A DNA stretch of 64,000 bases from Novosphingobium clariflavum (GCF_026420865.1 NZ_JAPCWC010000004.1:1-64000), one strand, 5' to 3'. Shown: positions 53,611-64,000, counted from the stretch's first letter. Translations and numbers: made by a program. The notes: generated from the sequence alone by a model not told the origin.

Positions 53611-55176
53611 ATGCGGCTCCCCGCAAAGCTGGCTTTCGCCTCCCTTCTCTCGCTGGCGCTCGTCCAGCCCGCCTTCGCCCAGAAGAGCGAGGCCCCCGAC
53701 GCCGAAAAGCAGCACGCCGCCAAGGCCGCCGAAGCGGTTGCCAATGGCTGGGCCAGCGCCCCGGTCGAGGAACAGGCCAAGACCTCCAAGGGCTCGGTCA
53801 CGGTCGACGGCAAGGCGATCGCCTACACCGCCACCGCCGGCACGCTGACCATCCGCGATGCGCAGGGCAAGCCCACCGCCAGCCTGTTCTACACCGCCTA
53901 TACCGCGCCCGGTAAGCACCGCCCGCTGACCTTCTTCTACAATGGCGGCCCCGGCTCGGCGAGCCTGTGGCTGCGCATGGGCAGCTTCGGCCCCGAGCGC
54001 GTGCGCACCGCCGACCCGGTCGCCGTCGCGCCCGCGCCCTACGATGTCGGCCCCAATCCCGACAGCCTGATCGGCAGCACCGACATGGTGTTCATCGACG
54101 CGGTCGGCGCCGGTTACTCGCGCCCGCTCGGCGATGCCAAGCCCGCCGATTTCTACGGCGTCGACCAGGACGTCGATGCCTTTGCCAAGGCGATCTTCCG
54201 CTACGTGTCGAAGAACGGCCGCTGGGGCGATCCCAAGTACATCTTCGGCGAAAGCTACGGCACCACCCGCTCGGGCGCGCTGGCCTACCAGCTCGAGGAT
54301 CGCGGCATGGCGCTGAACGGCGTGATCCTGCTCTCCTCGATCATGAACTACGGCGTGCGCCAGTCCGGCTACGACAACATCTACGTCGGCTACCTGCCGA
54401 CTTATGCCGCCGTCGCCTGGTATCACAACCGCGTCGCCGATCGTCCCGCCACGGTCGAGGAATTCGTCGCCCAGGCCCGCGAATTCGCCAACGGCGCCTA
54501 TGCCAGCGCGCTCGCCAAGGGGCAGGACATCACGCCGGCCGAACGCGATTCGGTGGCGCAGCAGCTCAGCCGCTTCACCGGCATCTCGGCGGACTACATC
54601 AAGCAGGCGAACCTGCGCCTCGACCTCCAGCGCTTCCGCAAGGAACTGCTGCGCGGCCAGCGCGAGACGGTGGGCCGCTTCGACGGTCGCTATCTCGGCG
54701 TCGATGCCGACGCGGCGGGCGAGGGACCGGAATTCGACGCCTCCGACACCGCGATCAGCGGCCTCTACATCGGCAGCTTCCTCGACCTTCTGGGCGGCAA
54801 GCTCGGCTACAAGACCGACCTCGACTACCGCCTCAGCGCGCGCGAGGGCGGCGCCTTCGACTGGGACTGGTCGCATGACGGGCCGGGCCGCGGCTATGGC
54901 AGCCACCAGAACGTCGCCGACGTGACGGTCGACCTGTCGAGCGCGATGCGCACCAACCCGCATCTGCGCGTGCTCTCGCTCAACGGCTACTACGACATGG
55001 CGACGCCGTTCTTTTCGACCGAGCGCGACCTCAAGCACATGATGCTGCCGGCCGAGCTGCAGAAGAACCTGGAGTTTCGCTACTACCCGGCCGGTCACAT
55101 GGTCTACCTCAACCCCGAGGCGCTGCACCAGATGCGCCTCGACATGCAGCGCTACTACGCGCAGGGCGCGCGCTGA
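53611..55176 (+). CDS. Exported S10-family serine carboxypeptidase
   Basis: 521 residues from the ATG at 53611 (AAGGA upstream). Signal peptide MRLPAKLAFASLLSLALVQPAFA. S10 motifs: FFYNGGPGSASLWLRMGSFGPER (oxyanion region), the nucleophile Ser in IFGESYGTTRSGALAY, Asp in LNGYYDMATPF and His in PAGHMVYL. The family removes C-terminal residues from peptides in the periplasm. A strong terminator follows. Confidence 0.92.
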   Translation: MRLPAKLAFASLLSLALVQPAFAQKSEAPDAEKQHAAKAAEAVANGWASAPVEEQAKTSKGSVTVDGKAIAYTATAGTLTIRDAQGKPTASLFYTAYTAPGKHRPLTFFYNGGPGSASLWLRMGSFGPERVRTADPVAVAPAPYDVGPNPDSLIGSTDMVFIDAVGAGYSRPLGDAKPADFYGVDQDVDAFAKAIFRYVSKNGRWGDPKYIFGESYGTTRSGALAYQLEDRGMALNGVILLSSIMNYGVRQSGYDNIYVGYLPTYAAVAWYHNRVADRPATVEEFVAQAREFANGAYASALAKGQDITPAERDSVAQQLSRFTGISADYIKQANLRLDLQRFRKELLRGQRETVGRFDGRYLGVDADAAGEGPEFDASDTAISGLYIGSFLDLLGGKLGYKTDLDYRLSAREGGAFDWDWSHDGPGRGYGSHQNVADVTVDLSSAMRTNPHLRVLSLNGYYDMATPFFSTERDLKHMMLPAELQKNLEFRYYPAGHMVYLNPEALHQMRLDMQRYYAQGAR

Positions 55177-55220
55177 CGGCGCTACGCCCCGGGGCGGACA
55201 CGCTCTGCGGCGAAACATCG

Positions 55221-55251
55221 GGGGGCGGCTGCAAGGCCGCCCCCTTTTTTT
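55221..55251 (+). terminator. Strong intrinsic terminator of the S10 peptidase gene
   Basis: A 9-bp stem (GGGGGCGGC with GCCGCCCCC), a six-base loop and seven T residues, 45 bp past the stop. Confidence 0.93.
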
Positions 55252-55315
55252 GCGCTTCCGGCGCTGCGAAGGCACGCTATATTCGCTGAAATACAGTCAT
55301 TCCACGAGGCAGACA

Positions 55316-55960
55316 GTGCAGCAGAACCAGCCCTTGATGGTAACGGTGCCGCGCGTGAGCGACGCAGGAGCGATGCTCGCCGCGCTGCTCGCGCTGGCGC
55401 TGCCCGGCAGCGCGGCAGCGCAGGATCACGCCGCGGCGGCGCAGGATCACGCCCCGGCGGACCACGGCGCGGCGGCAGGCGAGGTGCCCGCCATCGTGCC
55501 CTCACCGATCGCCTGCCCGGCCGTACCGGCGCCGCTGCCCGGAGAACTCGCGGCATGGAACCGCCGCGTGCCGCTCGCCGCTGCGCAGGATCCGGCCGCA
55601 GCGGCGCTGCTCGCGCCGGGCGTGGCCATCGACGCCGCCCTCATCCCCTCGCCGCAGGTCCGCTATGCACTGGCGCCGAAGAAGCCGGGTGCATCGGCCA
55701 GCTTCGGCGGCCTCTACCGCTTCTCCGTCGCGACCGCAGGCCACTACCGCGTCGCCCTCGGCGCGGCGGCGTGGATCGACGTGATCCCCGCGCCCGCAGC
55801 CAGCGCCGCGAGCCTGCCCTCGATCGCCCACGGCCATGGGCCGGATTGCTCAGGCATCCGCAAGATGGTCGACTTCGCGCTCGAACCGGGAGACTACCTG
55901 CTGCAGATCGCCGCCAGCCCCGACGCCACGCTGCCGCTGCTGGTGACCCCTCTGCCCTAA
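55316..55960 (+). CDS. Exported protein of unknown function
   Basis: 214 residues from a GTG at 55316 with GAGG upstream; an ATG at 55337 is the alternative. A signal peptide (AMLAALLALALPGSAAA) is followed by a short AQDHAAAAQDHAPADHG His-Asp repeat, then a proline-rich linker and a domain of strands and glycines: GASASFGGLYRFSVATAGHYRVALGAAAWIDVIP, HGHGPDCSGIRKMVDFALEPGDYLLQI. The HGHGPDC segment with single Cys and two His could bind metal. I do not recognise a characterised family. It converges with the ModE-like gene, overlapping it by four bases. Confidence 0.7.
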   Translation: MQQNQPLMVTVPRVSDAGAMLAALLALALPGSAAAQDHAAAAQDHAPADHGAAAGEVPAIVPSPIACPAVPAPLPGELAAWNRRVPLAAAQDPAAAALLAPGVAIDAALIPSPQVRYALAPKKPGASASFGGLYRFSVATAGHYRVALGAAAWIDVIPAPAASAASLPSIAHGHGPDCSGIRKMVDFALEPGDYLLQIAASPDATLPLLVTPLP

Positions 55961-56346
55961 CCGGCCGGATCCGGCGCCCCGGGGAGCGGCGCCGCCCGCA
56001 CCCCGGAGCGCAGCAGCGCGTATTCGTCCGAGGCCTCCACCTCGGCGATTCGCGCCTGCAGTGCGCGGTACTGTGCCAGCACCGCCTGCCCGGTCGCGGA
56101 AAGCCGTGCGCCGCGATCCTTGCTGCCGCCCGCCACGGTTTCCACCAACGGCGAGCGCCAGCAGCGGTTCATTGCATCGACCAGCAGCCAGGCCCGCCGA
56201 TAACTCATGCCCAACGCGCGCCCCGCCGCCGAGATCGAGCCTTCCTCCGCAATGGCGGCCAGCAGATCGGCCTTGCCCGGCCCCATGGCGATTTCCTCGC
56301 CGCAATAGATCCGCGCGCGCAGCTTGAGAGTGGGGGTGGCGGACAT
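55957..56346 (-). CDS. ModE-like winged-helix regulator (DNA-binding domain only)
   Basis: 129 residues from the ATG at 56346 (AGGG upstream). The N-terminal LysR-type winged helix of ModE is clear: LLAAIAEEGSISAAGRALGMSYRRAWLLVDAMN, then PLVETVAGGSKDRGARLSATGQAVL. The molybdate-binding TOBE domains of full ModE are absent, so it is the short type found in many proteobacteria. Its targets and ligand are unknown; no mod transport genes are nearby. It follows nadE by 16 bp. Confidence 0.85.
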   Translation of the reverse strand: MSATPTLKLRARIYCGEEIAMGPGKADLLAAIAEEGSISAAGRALGMSYRRAWLLVDAMNRCWRSPLVETVAGGSKDRGARLSATGQAVLAQYRALQARIAEVEASDEYALLRSGVRAAPLPGAPDPAG

Positions 56347-56362
56347 TGGCATCCCTGTCGTT

Positions 56363-58018
56363 TCAGCCGCTGCGGAAGGCATGGGTAATCGGATAGCGCC
56401 GGTCCCGCCCGAAATTGCGGGCAGTGAGCTTGACCCCCGGCGAGGCCTGGCGGCGCTTGTATTCGGCGCGGTGCAGCAAGCGCTCGACCGCCTGGACCGT
56501 CTCGCGCACGAAGCCTTCGCGGACCAGCTGGTCGACGCTCTTGTCGTGTTCGACCAGCCCGACGAGGATCGGGTCGAGCACGGCATAGTCGGGCAGACTG
56601 TCCGAATCGCGCTGGTCGGGGCGCAGTTCGGCGCTCGGCGCGCGGCTCAGCGTCGAATCGGGAATGACGGCGCCCGCCGGGCCGAGGCCGATGCGCGGGA
56701 CCTGCCGGTTGCGCCAGCGGGCAAGCGCGAAGACGGTGGACTTGTAGGCGTCCTTGAGCGGATTGTAGCCGCCCGCCATGTCGCCATAGATCGTCGCGTA
56801 GCCCACGCTCATCTCGCTCTTGTTGCCGGTGGCCATCACCATCGGGCCGAACTTGTTCGACAGCGCCATCAACGCCGTGCCGCGAATCCGCGACTGGAGA
56901 TTTTCCTCGGCGATGTCGCGATTGGTGCCCTCGAAACTCTCGCCCAGCATCGAATCGAACCCGGCGACCGCCTCGCCGATCGGCAGCACCGAATAGCGGA
57001 TGCCCAGCGCATCGGCGCAGGCAGCGGCATCGTCGAGGCTCTGGCGGCTGGTGAAGCGCGAGGGCATCATCACCCCCCAGACCCGCTCCGCCCCCAGCGC
57101 ATCGACGGCGATGGCCGCGCAGGTCGCCGAATCGATACCGCCCGACAGGCCCAGCACGACGCCGGGAAACCCGTTGCGCCGCACGTAGTCGCGCAGCGCC
57201 AGCACCATCGCGCAGTAGATGTCCTCCGGGTGGCCGGCGAGCGCCGCCTGCACCCCGCGATCGCAGCGCCAGCCCTGCGCAGTGCGGGTCCAGCGGGTCT
57301 CGGCGACCTGCTCCTCCCAGTCCGCCAGCTGGACGGCCAGGTTGCCATCGCCGTTGACCACGAAGCTGGCGCCGTCGAACACCAGTTCATCCTGCCCGCC
57401 GACGCGGTTGAGATAGGCCAGCGGCAATCCGGTATCGACCGCGCGGCGCTTGGCCACCCCCTCGATCCTGAGGGCGTCCTTGTTGATCTCGTATGGGCTG
57501 CCGTTGATGCAGATGAACATCTCGGCACCGAAGTCGGCAAGATGGCGGCAGACCTCGCTGCGCCAGATGTCCTCGCAGATCGGCACCCCGATCATCGTTC
57601 CGCGCAGCACCACCGGTTCGGGCAAGGGGCCGGGCTGGAACAGGCGCATCTCGTCGAACGTGCCGTAGTTGGGCAGTTCATGCTTCAACCGCACCGCCTG
57701 GACCTTGCCCTGGTCGAGCAGGGCAACCCCGTTGTGCAGCGCACCATCGAGCACGAAGGCCGAGCCCACCAGCATCGCCGGGCCGGGCGCCGCGCTCGCC
57801 TCCGCAAGCGACTGTAGCCGCGCTGCAGCACGCTCGATCAGCGCCGGCTTGAGGATCAGGTCTTCGGGCGGATAGCCGATCAGGTGAAGCTCGGGAAAGA
57901 CGACGAGGTCGCAATCCCGTGCCTGCTTGCGTGCCGCGAGCACTCCTTCGGCATTGCCGTCGAGGTCGCCGACCGACTGGTTGAGCTGCGCCAGCGTGAT
58001 CCTGAGCGTATCGGGCAT
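56363..58018 (-). CDS. nadE: Glutamine-dependent NAD(+) synthetase
   Basis: 551 residues from the ATG at 58018; the frame opens 12 codons earlier. The N-terminal nitrilase-type glutaminase has the Glu-Lys-Cys set in VVFPELHLIGYPPEDL, LKHELPNYGTFDE and VPICEDIW. The C-terminal synthetase has the pyrophosphate loop GLSGGIDSATCAAIA and KSEMSVGYATIYGDMAGGYNPLKD. It makes NAD from deamido-NAD using glutamine nitrogen. The terminator of the small lipoprotein gene lies just upstream, so it has its own promoter in a 60-bp gap. Confidence 0.96.
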   Translation of the reverse strand: MPDTLRITLAQLNQSVGDLDGNAEGVLAARKQARDCDLVVFPELHLIGYPPEDLILKPALIERAAARLQSLAEASAAPGPAMLVGSAFVLDGALHNGVALLDQGKVQAVRLKHELPNYGTFDEMRLFQPGPLPEPVVLRGTMIGVPICEDIWRSEVCRHLADFGAEMFICINGSPYEINKDALRIEGVAKRRAVDTGLPLAYLNRVGGQDELVFDGASFVVNGDGNLAVQLADWEEQVAETRWTRTAQGWRCDRGVQAALAGHPEDIYCAMVLALRDYVRRNGFPGVVLGLSGGIDSATCAAIAVDALGAERVWGVMMPSRFTSRQSLDDAAACADALGIRYSVLPIGEAVAGFDSMLGESFEGTNRDIAEENLQSRIRGTALMALSNKFGPMVMATGNKSEMSVGYATIYGDMAGGYNPLKDAYKSTVFALARWRNRQVPRIGLGPAGAVIPDSTLSRAPSAELRPDQRDSDSLPDYAVLDPILVGLVEHDKSVDQLVREGFVRETVQAVERLLHRAEYKRRQASPGVKLTARNFGRDRRYPITHAFRSG

Positions 58019-58080
58019 GGTCCGATTGATGCCCCGCGCAGGCCCCGTGCGCAACTGCCGATGCGTCTGCGGCGGGCAAT

Positions 58081-58110
58081 AAAAAACCCTCCCGGACGGG
58101 AGGGCTTTTT
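58081..58110 (-). terminator. Intrinsic terminator of the small lipoprotein gene
   Basis: A 7-bp stem (CCCTCCC with GGGAGGG), GGAC loop, with six A/T on either side, so it can act on both strands. On the minus strand it follows the lipoprotein gene. Confidence 0.85.
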
Positions 58111-58219
58111 CCGTCTTGCGACGGACTTTCCGGATGTTTCCCAGATCGTTGCCGATCCAGGCCGGAAAGCAACTGGGGGCCGGCGCTTCGCCGAGGCGAT
58201 CGCCGGGCCCCCGGCCGGA

Positions 58220-58396
58220 TTACTCGGCAGCCGCGGTAGCAGCGTCGGTCGCACCGTCGGTGGTAGCGGCCATGGTTTCTTCAGGAACGGTTTCAACCGA
58301 TTCCGAAGTGGCGTCAGCGGCGGGCTTGGTGCCACCGCAAGCAGCGAGCGACAGAGCGGCAGCCGACGCGAACGCGGCAAAAGCAATCTTCTTCAT
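58220..58396 (-). CDS. Small lipoprotein of unknown function
   Basis: 58 residues, ATG at 58396 with AAGGGG upstream. The lipobox LSLAAC puts the lipidated Cys at residue 20. The mature peptide is about 39 residues, rich in Thr, Ala, Glu and Asp (SESVETVPEET), acidic and probably disordered. It has its own terminator. Many proteobacteria have such small lipoproteins with no known role. It is divergent from the sahR-type gene. Confidence 0.85.
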   Translation of the reverse strand: MKKIAFAAFASAAALSLAACGGTKPAADATSESVETVPEETMAATTDGATDAATAAAE

Positions 58397-58535
58397 GCGA
58401 ATCCCCTTGCATTGTTTGGCGCACAGGCCAACGCTTGCAGGCAAGCCTGCGGGGCCATTCTTTAGACGAGACGTTTGTGCAACGCAAATGGGAAGTAAGG
58501 GGGGCAAAACCGGCAGAAACCCTGAGGCTTGCACA

Positions 58536-58557
58536 CATATAAAGATATCTTTATATG
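58536..58557. promoter_or_regulatory. Perfect 22-bp palindrome ahead of the methionine-cycle operon
   Basis: Half-site CATATAAAGAT followed by its exact reverse complement, ending seven bases before the ATG of the ArsR/methyltransferase gene. A dimeric ArsR protein would fit such a site, and binding there would block expression. I take it as the autoregulatory operator of the downstream SahR-type repressor. Confidence 0.85.
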
Positions 58558-58564
58558 ACTTGCC

Positions 58565-59587
58565 ATGCAAATTCGCATGCAAATCGACCCCCTGCTGAGG
58601 GCTCTGTCCGAACCGACGCGGCTGCGCATGATGCGCCTGCTCGCGCATATGGAACTGGCCGTGGGGGAGCTTGCGCAAGTGCTCGGGCAGAGCCAGCCGC
58701 GTGTCTCGCGCCACATCCGCATCCTGTGCGAGGCAGGTCTCGCCACCCGCCGCAAGGAAGGCAGCTGGGTGTTCCTGCGCAGCGCGGTGAAGGACAATGC
58801 GGAGCCGCCGATGGGCGCCGCCGCCGCCCGCCTGCTCGACATTGCCGAGCGTGACGATCCGGCCTTTGCCGCCCGCTGCGCCGAGGATCGCCGCCAGCTC
58901 GCCGCCATTCGCGACGCGCGCGAAGCCAATGCCCAGGCCTATTTCGCCCGCCATGCCGAGGAATGGGACACGCTGCGCCAGCTGCACGGTGCGGACGGTC
59001 CGGTCGAGGCGGCGCTGCTCGCCGCGCTGGGACGCCGGAACCTCGGCGGCCTGCTCGATGTCGGCACCGGCACCGGCCGCATCGCCGAATTGCTGGCAGG
59101 CAAGTCCAGCCACGTCACCGCGCTCGACAAGAGCCCCGAGATGTTGCGCATAGCGCGCGCGCGCTTGCAGTCTTTGCCACCGGAACGCCTCTCGCTGGTG
59201 CAGGGCGACTTCACCGCCCTGCCCTTTGCCGCAGGCGCGTTCGACACCGTACTTTTCCACCAGGTTCTGCACTATGCGCAGGAACCCGCCACGGTTCTTG
59301 CCGAAGCCGCGCGCGTCACCCGGCCGGGCGGGCGAATCGCGGTGGTCGACCTGGCCGCGCACGAGCGCGAGGATTTGCGTGAGCGCCATGCCCACGCCCG
59401 CCTCGGCTTTGCCGACCCGCAGATGACCTCGCTGCTGGCCGAGGCCGGCTTCGCGCCCGACGCTCCGGTCACCCTGCCGGGCGACCCGCTCACCGTGAAG
59501 ATCTGGACCGCGCGGCGCCTCGAAGCCGCGCCCCCGGCGCCTGCAAACGACACCGAATCCAACGACAGAAAGACCGCGATCCCATGA
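58565..59587 (+). CDS. sahR: ArsR-type regulator fused to a methyltransferase domain (SahR type)
   Basis: 340 residues (ATG 58565; a second in-frame ATG at 58577). The N-terminal ArsR winged helix is LLRALSEPTRLRMMRLLAHMELAVGELAQVLGQSQPRVSRHIRILCEAGLATRRKEGSWVFL; the arsenic/metal cysteines of classical ArsR are missing. The C-terminal SAM-methyltransferase fold starts LLDVGTGTGRIAELLAG and has FDTVLFHQVLHYAQEP. Heading a metF-metH operon fits SahR, the S-adenosylhomocysteine-responsive repressor of the methionine cycle. In that reading the methyltransferase fold senses SAM/SAH; catalysis is not excluded. Confidence 0.8.
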   Translation: MQIRMQIDPLLRALSEPTRLRMMRLLAHMELAVGELAQVLGQSQPRVSRHIRILCEAGLATRRKEGSWVFLRSAVKDNAEPPMGAAAARLLDIAERDDPAFAARCAEDRRQLAAIRDAREANAQAYFARHAEEWDTLRQLHGADGPVEAALLAALGRRNLGGLLDVGTGTGRIAELLAGKSSHVTALDKSPEMLRIARARLQSLPPERLSLVQGDFTALPFAAGAFDTVLFHQVLHYAQEPATVLAEAARVTRPGGRIAVVDLAAHEREDLRERHAHARLGFADPQMTSLLAEAGFAPDAPVTLPGDPLTVKIWTARRLEAAPPAPANDTESNDRKTAIP

Positions 59588-60501
59588 CGTCCGCTCAACG
59601 ACCGGCTCTTGCCCCCGCCCTCGGGTGCCTGCCGGGCGACATTTCCGTCTCCTTCGAATTCTTCCCGCCCAAGACGGAGAAGATGGAGGAGCAGCTGTGG
59701 GACGCGATCACCCAGCTTGCCCCGCTGGCTCCCTCGTTCGTCTCGGTGACCTACGGCGCCGGTGGCTCCACGCGCGAGCGTACCCATGCGACCGTCGCCC
59801 GCCTCGCGGCCGAGACGGACCTCGTGCCCGCCGCGCACCTCACGTGCGTGGGCGCCAGCAAGGGCGAGATCGACGAGATCGCCGACCAGTACTGGGAAGC
59901 GGGCGTGCGCCACATCGTCGCCCTGCGCGGCGATCCGCCGCCGAGCCAGGGCGGCGTATTCACGCCCCACCCGGAAGGCTATGCCAGCGCCGCCGACCTG
60001 GTGGCCGGGCTCAAGGCCCGCCACGATTTCGACATCTCGGTCGCCGCCTATCCCGAAGTGCACCCCGAGGCGGCGAGTGCCCAGAGCGATCTCGACAACC
60101 TCAAGCGCAAGATCGATGCCGGTGCCAACCGCGCGATCACGCAGTTCTTCTTCTCGGCCGAAGCCTACTTCCGCTTCCTCGACAAGACGCAAGCCGCGGG
60201 CATCACCGCGCCGATCCTGCCCGGCATCATGCCGGTGACCAGCTTCGCGGCGATCCGCCGCATGTCGGGCAACACCGAGATTCCGGTCTGGCTCGAAGCC
60301 ATGTTCGAAGGCCTTGACGAGCGCCCCGGTCCGCGCGCACTGGTCGCCGCGGTTGCCGCAGCCGACTTGTGCCGAAACCTCTACGAAGGCGGCGTGCGCG
60401 ACTTTCATTTCTACACCCTCAACCGTGCGGAGCAGGCCTATGCGATCTGCCAGCTGCTGGGGTTGAGGCCGAAGTTGCAAGAATTGCGGGAGAGCGCATG
60501 A
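59584..60501 (+). CDS. metF: Methylenetetrahydrofolate reductase
   Basis: 305 residues. A TIM barrel with FAD; motifs SFEFFPPKTEKMEEQLW (catalytic Glu region), SVTYGAGGSTRERTHATV, HLTCVGASKGEI, HIVALRGDPP and ITQFFFSAEAYFRFLD. It reduces 5,10-methylene- to 5-methyl-tetrahydrofolate, the methyl donor for MetH. Its ATG overlaps the upstream stop by four bases, so it is translationally coupled to the regulator. Confidence 0.96.
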   Translation: MTSAQRPALAPALGCLPGDISVSFEFFPPKTEKMEEQLWDAITQLAPLAPSFVSVTYGAGGSTRERTHATVARLAAETDLVPAAHLTCVGASKGEIDEIADQYWEAGVRHIVALRGDPPPSQGGVFTPHPEGYASAADLVAGLKARHDFDISVAAYPEVHPEAASAQSDLDNLKRKIDAGANRAITQFFFSAEAYFRFLDKTQAAGITAPILPGIMPVTSFAAIRRMSGNTEIPVWLEAMFEGLDERPGPRALVAAVAAADLCRNLYEGGVRDFHFYTLNRAEQAYAICQLLGLRPKLQELRESA

Positions 60502-61565
60502 TGAGCGCGCGTACAAAGTTTCTCGAAGAGGCGGCCAAGCGCGTCCTCATCACCGACGGCGCCTTCGGCACCGAGATCCAGAACTGGAAGCTCTCGGAAG
60601 CCGACTATGCCGGCGATCTGGGCCTCAGCCACGACCAGAAGGGCAACAACGACATCCTCGCGCTGACCAAGCCCGAGGTGCCGGAATCGATCCACCGCGC
60701 CTATTTCGAGGCCGGGGCCGACATCGCCGAAACCAACACTTTCTCGGCCAACCGCATCAGCCAGGCCGATTACGGCGCCGAGCATCTGGTGCGCGAGATC
60801 AACGTCGAATCGGCAAAACTCGCCCGCCGCCTGGCGGATGAGTACGAAGCCAAGGACGCCCAAAATGGTATTAGCCGCCCCCGCTTCGTCGCCGGCGCCA
60901 TCGGACCGACCAACAAGACGCTCTCGCTCAGCCCCGACGTCAACGATCCGGGCTACCGCGAGATCGACTGGGACACGCTGGTCGACGTCTACAAGGAACA
61001 GGCCGCCGCCCTCGTCGAAGGCGGCGCCGACTTCATCCTGATCGAGACGGTGTTCGACACCTTGAACGCCAAGGCCGGGATCATGGCGGTGCGCCAGCTC
61101 GAGGCGGACCTCGGCCGGGAAGTGCCGATCATGCTGTCGATGACGCTGACCGACCTTTCGGGCCGCAACCTCTCGGGCCACACGGTCGAGGCGTTCTGGT
61201 ACGCGGTGCGCCATGCGAAGCCCGTGACGATCGGGCTCAACTGCTCGTTCGGCGCCACCCAGCTGCGCCCGCACGTCAAGACGCTGTCGGAAATCGCCGA
61301 TACGCTGATCATGATCTATCCCAACGCCGGCCTGCCCAACGAACTGGGCGCCTACGACGAGATGCCCGAGACGACCGCGGGCTTCGTCGGCGAATGGGCG
61401 GTGGCAGGCCAGGTTAACGTGCTGGGCGGCTGCTGCGGCTCCACCCCGGCGCATATCGCCGCCATCGCGCAGAAGGTGACCGGCATGGCCCCGCGCCACA
61501 TCCCGGACCTCAAGCCCGAGACCCGGCTGGCCGGACTTGAACCTTTCGCGGTCGCGGCAGACTGA
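60498..61565 (+). CDS. metH: Methionine synthase, homocysteine-binding half
   Basis: 355 residues from the ATG at 60498, overlapping the metF stop (ATGA). It corresponds only to the N-terminal homocysteine module of MetH: VLITDGAFGTEIQ, ETNTFSANRISQADYG, AGAIGPTNKTLSLSPDVNDPGYR, and the zinc cysteines in TIGLNCSFGATQ and LGGCCGSTPAHI. It activates homocysteine for methylation by methylcobalamin held by the partner protein at 62127. The split MetH is usual in many alphaproteobacteria. Confidence 0.94.
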   Translation: MMSARTKFLEEAAKRVLITDGAFGTEIQNWKLSEADYAGDLGLSHDQKGNNDILALTKPEVPESIHRAYFEAGADIAETNTFSANRISQADYGAEHLVREINVESAKLARRLADEYEAKDAQNGISRPRFVAGAIGPTNKTLSLSPDVNDPGYREIDWDTLVDVYKEQAAALVEGGADFILIETVFDTLNAKAGIMAVRQLEADLGREVPIMLSMTLTDLSGRNLSGHTVEAFWYAVRHAKPVTIGLNCSFGATQLRPHVKTLSEIADTLIMIYPNAGLPNELGAYDEMPETTAGFVGEWAVAGQVNVLGGCCGSTPAHIAAIAQKVTGMAPRHIPDLKPETRLAGLEPFAVAAD

Positions 61566-61572
61566 GGCGCGC

Positions 61573-62106
61573 ATGAACGACATCCCCCTCTGGCGCATCC
61601 GCCAAGCCGGTCCCGACGATGCCGAAGCGCTGGCGCTGATCGGCGCGGCGACGTTCCTCGAAGCCTTCGCCGGTTCGGTCGACGGGCGCGGCATCATCGA
61701 GCATTGCCGCACCGCGCATTCTGCCGAGACCTACCGCGGCTACTTCGCCAGGGGCGCGAAGGCCTGGCTGGCGGAAGTGAAGCCGGGCGACGCGCCGGTG
61801 GGCTACGCGATGATCTGCGCCCCCGAACTGGCCGAGGCGCAGGAGGGCGATATCGAACTCAAGCGCATCTACATCCTCACCCGCTTCCAGGGCTCGCTGA
61901 TGGCGGGCACGCTGATGCGCACGGTGGTGGAGGCCTCGGAAGGCTGCCGCCGCCTGCTGCTGGGGGTCAAGGACGACAACCTGCGCGCGCTCGCCTTCTA
62001 CGCCAAGCACGGCTTCGAACAGATCGGCACCCGCCAGTTCGACGTCGGCGGCCAGACTTATGACGACCTCGTGCTGGCGCGCTCGCTCGCGCCCGCACAG
62101 GCCTAA
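61573..62106 (+). CDS. GNAT-family N-acetyltransferase between the metH halves
   Basis: 177 residues from the ATG at 61573 (GAGG upstream), seven bases after the first metH half. GNAT fold: [26 protein letters not shown], the core strand [26 protein letters not shown] with the acetyl-CoA loop in an unusual FQGSLMAG form, and [33 protein letters not shown]. The acceptor is unknown. Being inside the metH pair suggests a linked role or a passenger gene. Confidence 0.85.
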   Translation: MNDIPLWRIRQAGPDDAEALALIGAATFLEAFAGSVDGRGIIEHCRTAHSAETYRGYFARGAKAWLAEVKPGDAPVGYAMICAPELAEAQEGDIELKRIYILTRFQGSLMAGTLMRTVVEASEGCRRLLLGVKDDNLRALAFYAKHGFEQIGTRQFDVGGQTYDDLVLARSLAPAQA

Positions 62107-62126
62107 TCACCAGAGAACCCAACCCC

Positions 62127-64000
<1,874 letters not shown>

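Noticed and set aside
58536..58557. The palindrome as a transcription terminator for the lipoprotein gene
   Set aside because: That gene runs the other way and has its own terminator at 58081-58110; the palindrome has no U-tract and abuts the regulator's start codon.

Overview
The window looks like chromosomal DNA of a high-GC alphaproteobacterium, most likely a sphingomonad (Novosphingobium/Sphingobium type). This is inferred from gene content: two outer-membrane TonB-dependent receptors, a FecI-FecR pair, a methionine synthase split into two genes behind an ArsR-methyltransferase regulator, an alphaproteobacterial che gene order, and a patatin/3-hydroxybutyrate dehydrogenase pair. No rRNA, tRNA, CRISPR array or complete transposase gene was seen.

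Layout. 1-7866 (minus strand): a chemotaxis operon read leftwards: a soluble receptor with five PAS domains, a protein with three CheW domains, a STAS protein, CheY, CheA, CheW and the start of a second receptor cut by the window edge. 8040-19473 (minus): a nutrient-scavenging island: GH92 glycosidase, FecI, FecR, a TonB receptor with an STN domain, a GPH-type symporter, a TauD-type dioxygenase and an exported sulfatase. 19531-27770 (minus): high-affinity potassium uptake, two small membrane proteins then kdpFABCDE, with a good candidate KdpE operator upstream. 28199-30082: the kup potassium transporter, with a MITE-like element ending 14 bp before its start codon. 30093-33923: an aldo/keto reductase and, divergently, a second TonB receptor. 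34005-34537: a cluster of small inverted-repeat elements at CTAG sites, including a second copy of the MITE. 34721-44160 (plus): a catabolic island with an MFS carrier, Rieske oxygenase, VOC protein, LigB/DODA dioxygenase, acetamidase/formamidase, TauD-type dioxygenase, serine hydrolase and lipoprotein 5'-nucleotidase.

44363-58396 is mostly housekeeping: lgt, a MidA-type methyltransferase, glnD, patatin plus bdhA, gltX, an S10 peptidase, a ModE-like regulator, nadE and a small lipoprotein. 58536-64000 is a methionine-cycle operon: a perfect 22-bp palindrome, an ArsR/methyltransferase regulator (SahR type), metF, the homocysteine half of metH, a GNAT acetyltransferase, and the folate/cobalamin half of metH, which runs off the right edge.

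How the parts work together. The che genes form one sensory pathway whose CheR/CheB partners probably lie to the left. Kdp and Kup give inducible and constitutive potassium uptake side by side. The two TonB-receptor islands look like scavenging and catabolic modules; their substrates cannot be read from sequence alone. The items most worth following up are the Rieske/DODA/amidase/TauD island, the FecIR-receptor/sulfatase/GH92 island, the three-CheW protein, the MITE placed against kup, and the strong operator candidates for KdpE and SahR.
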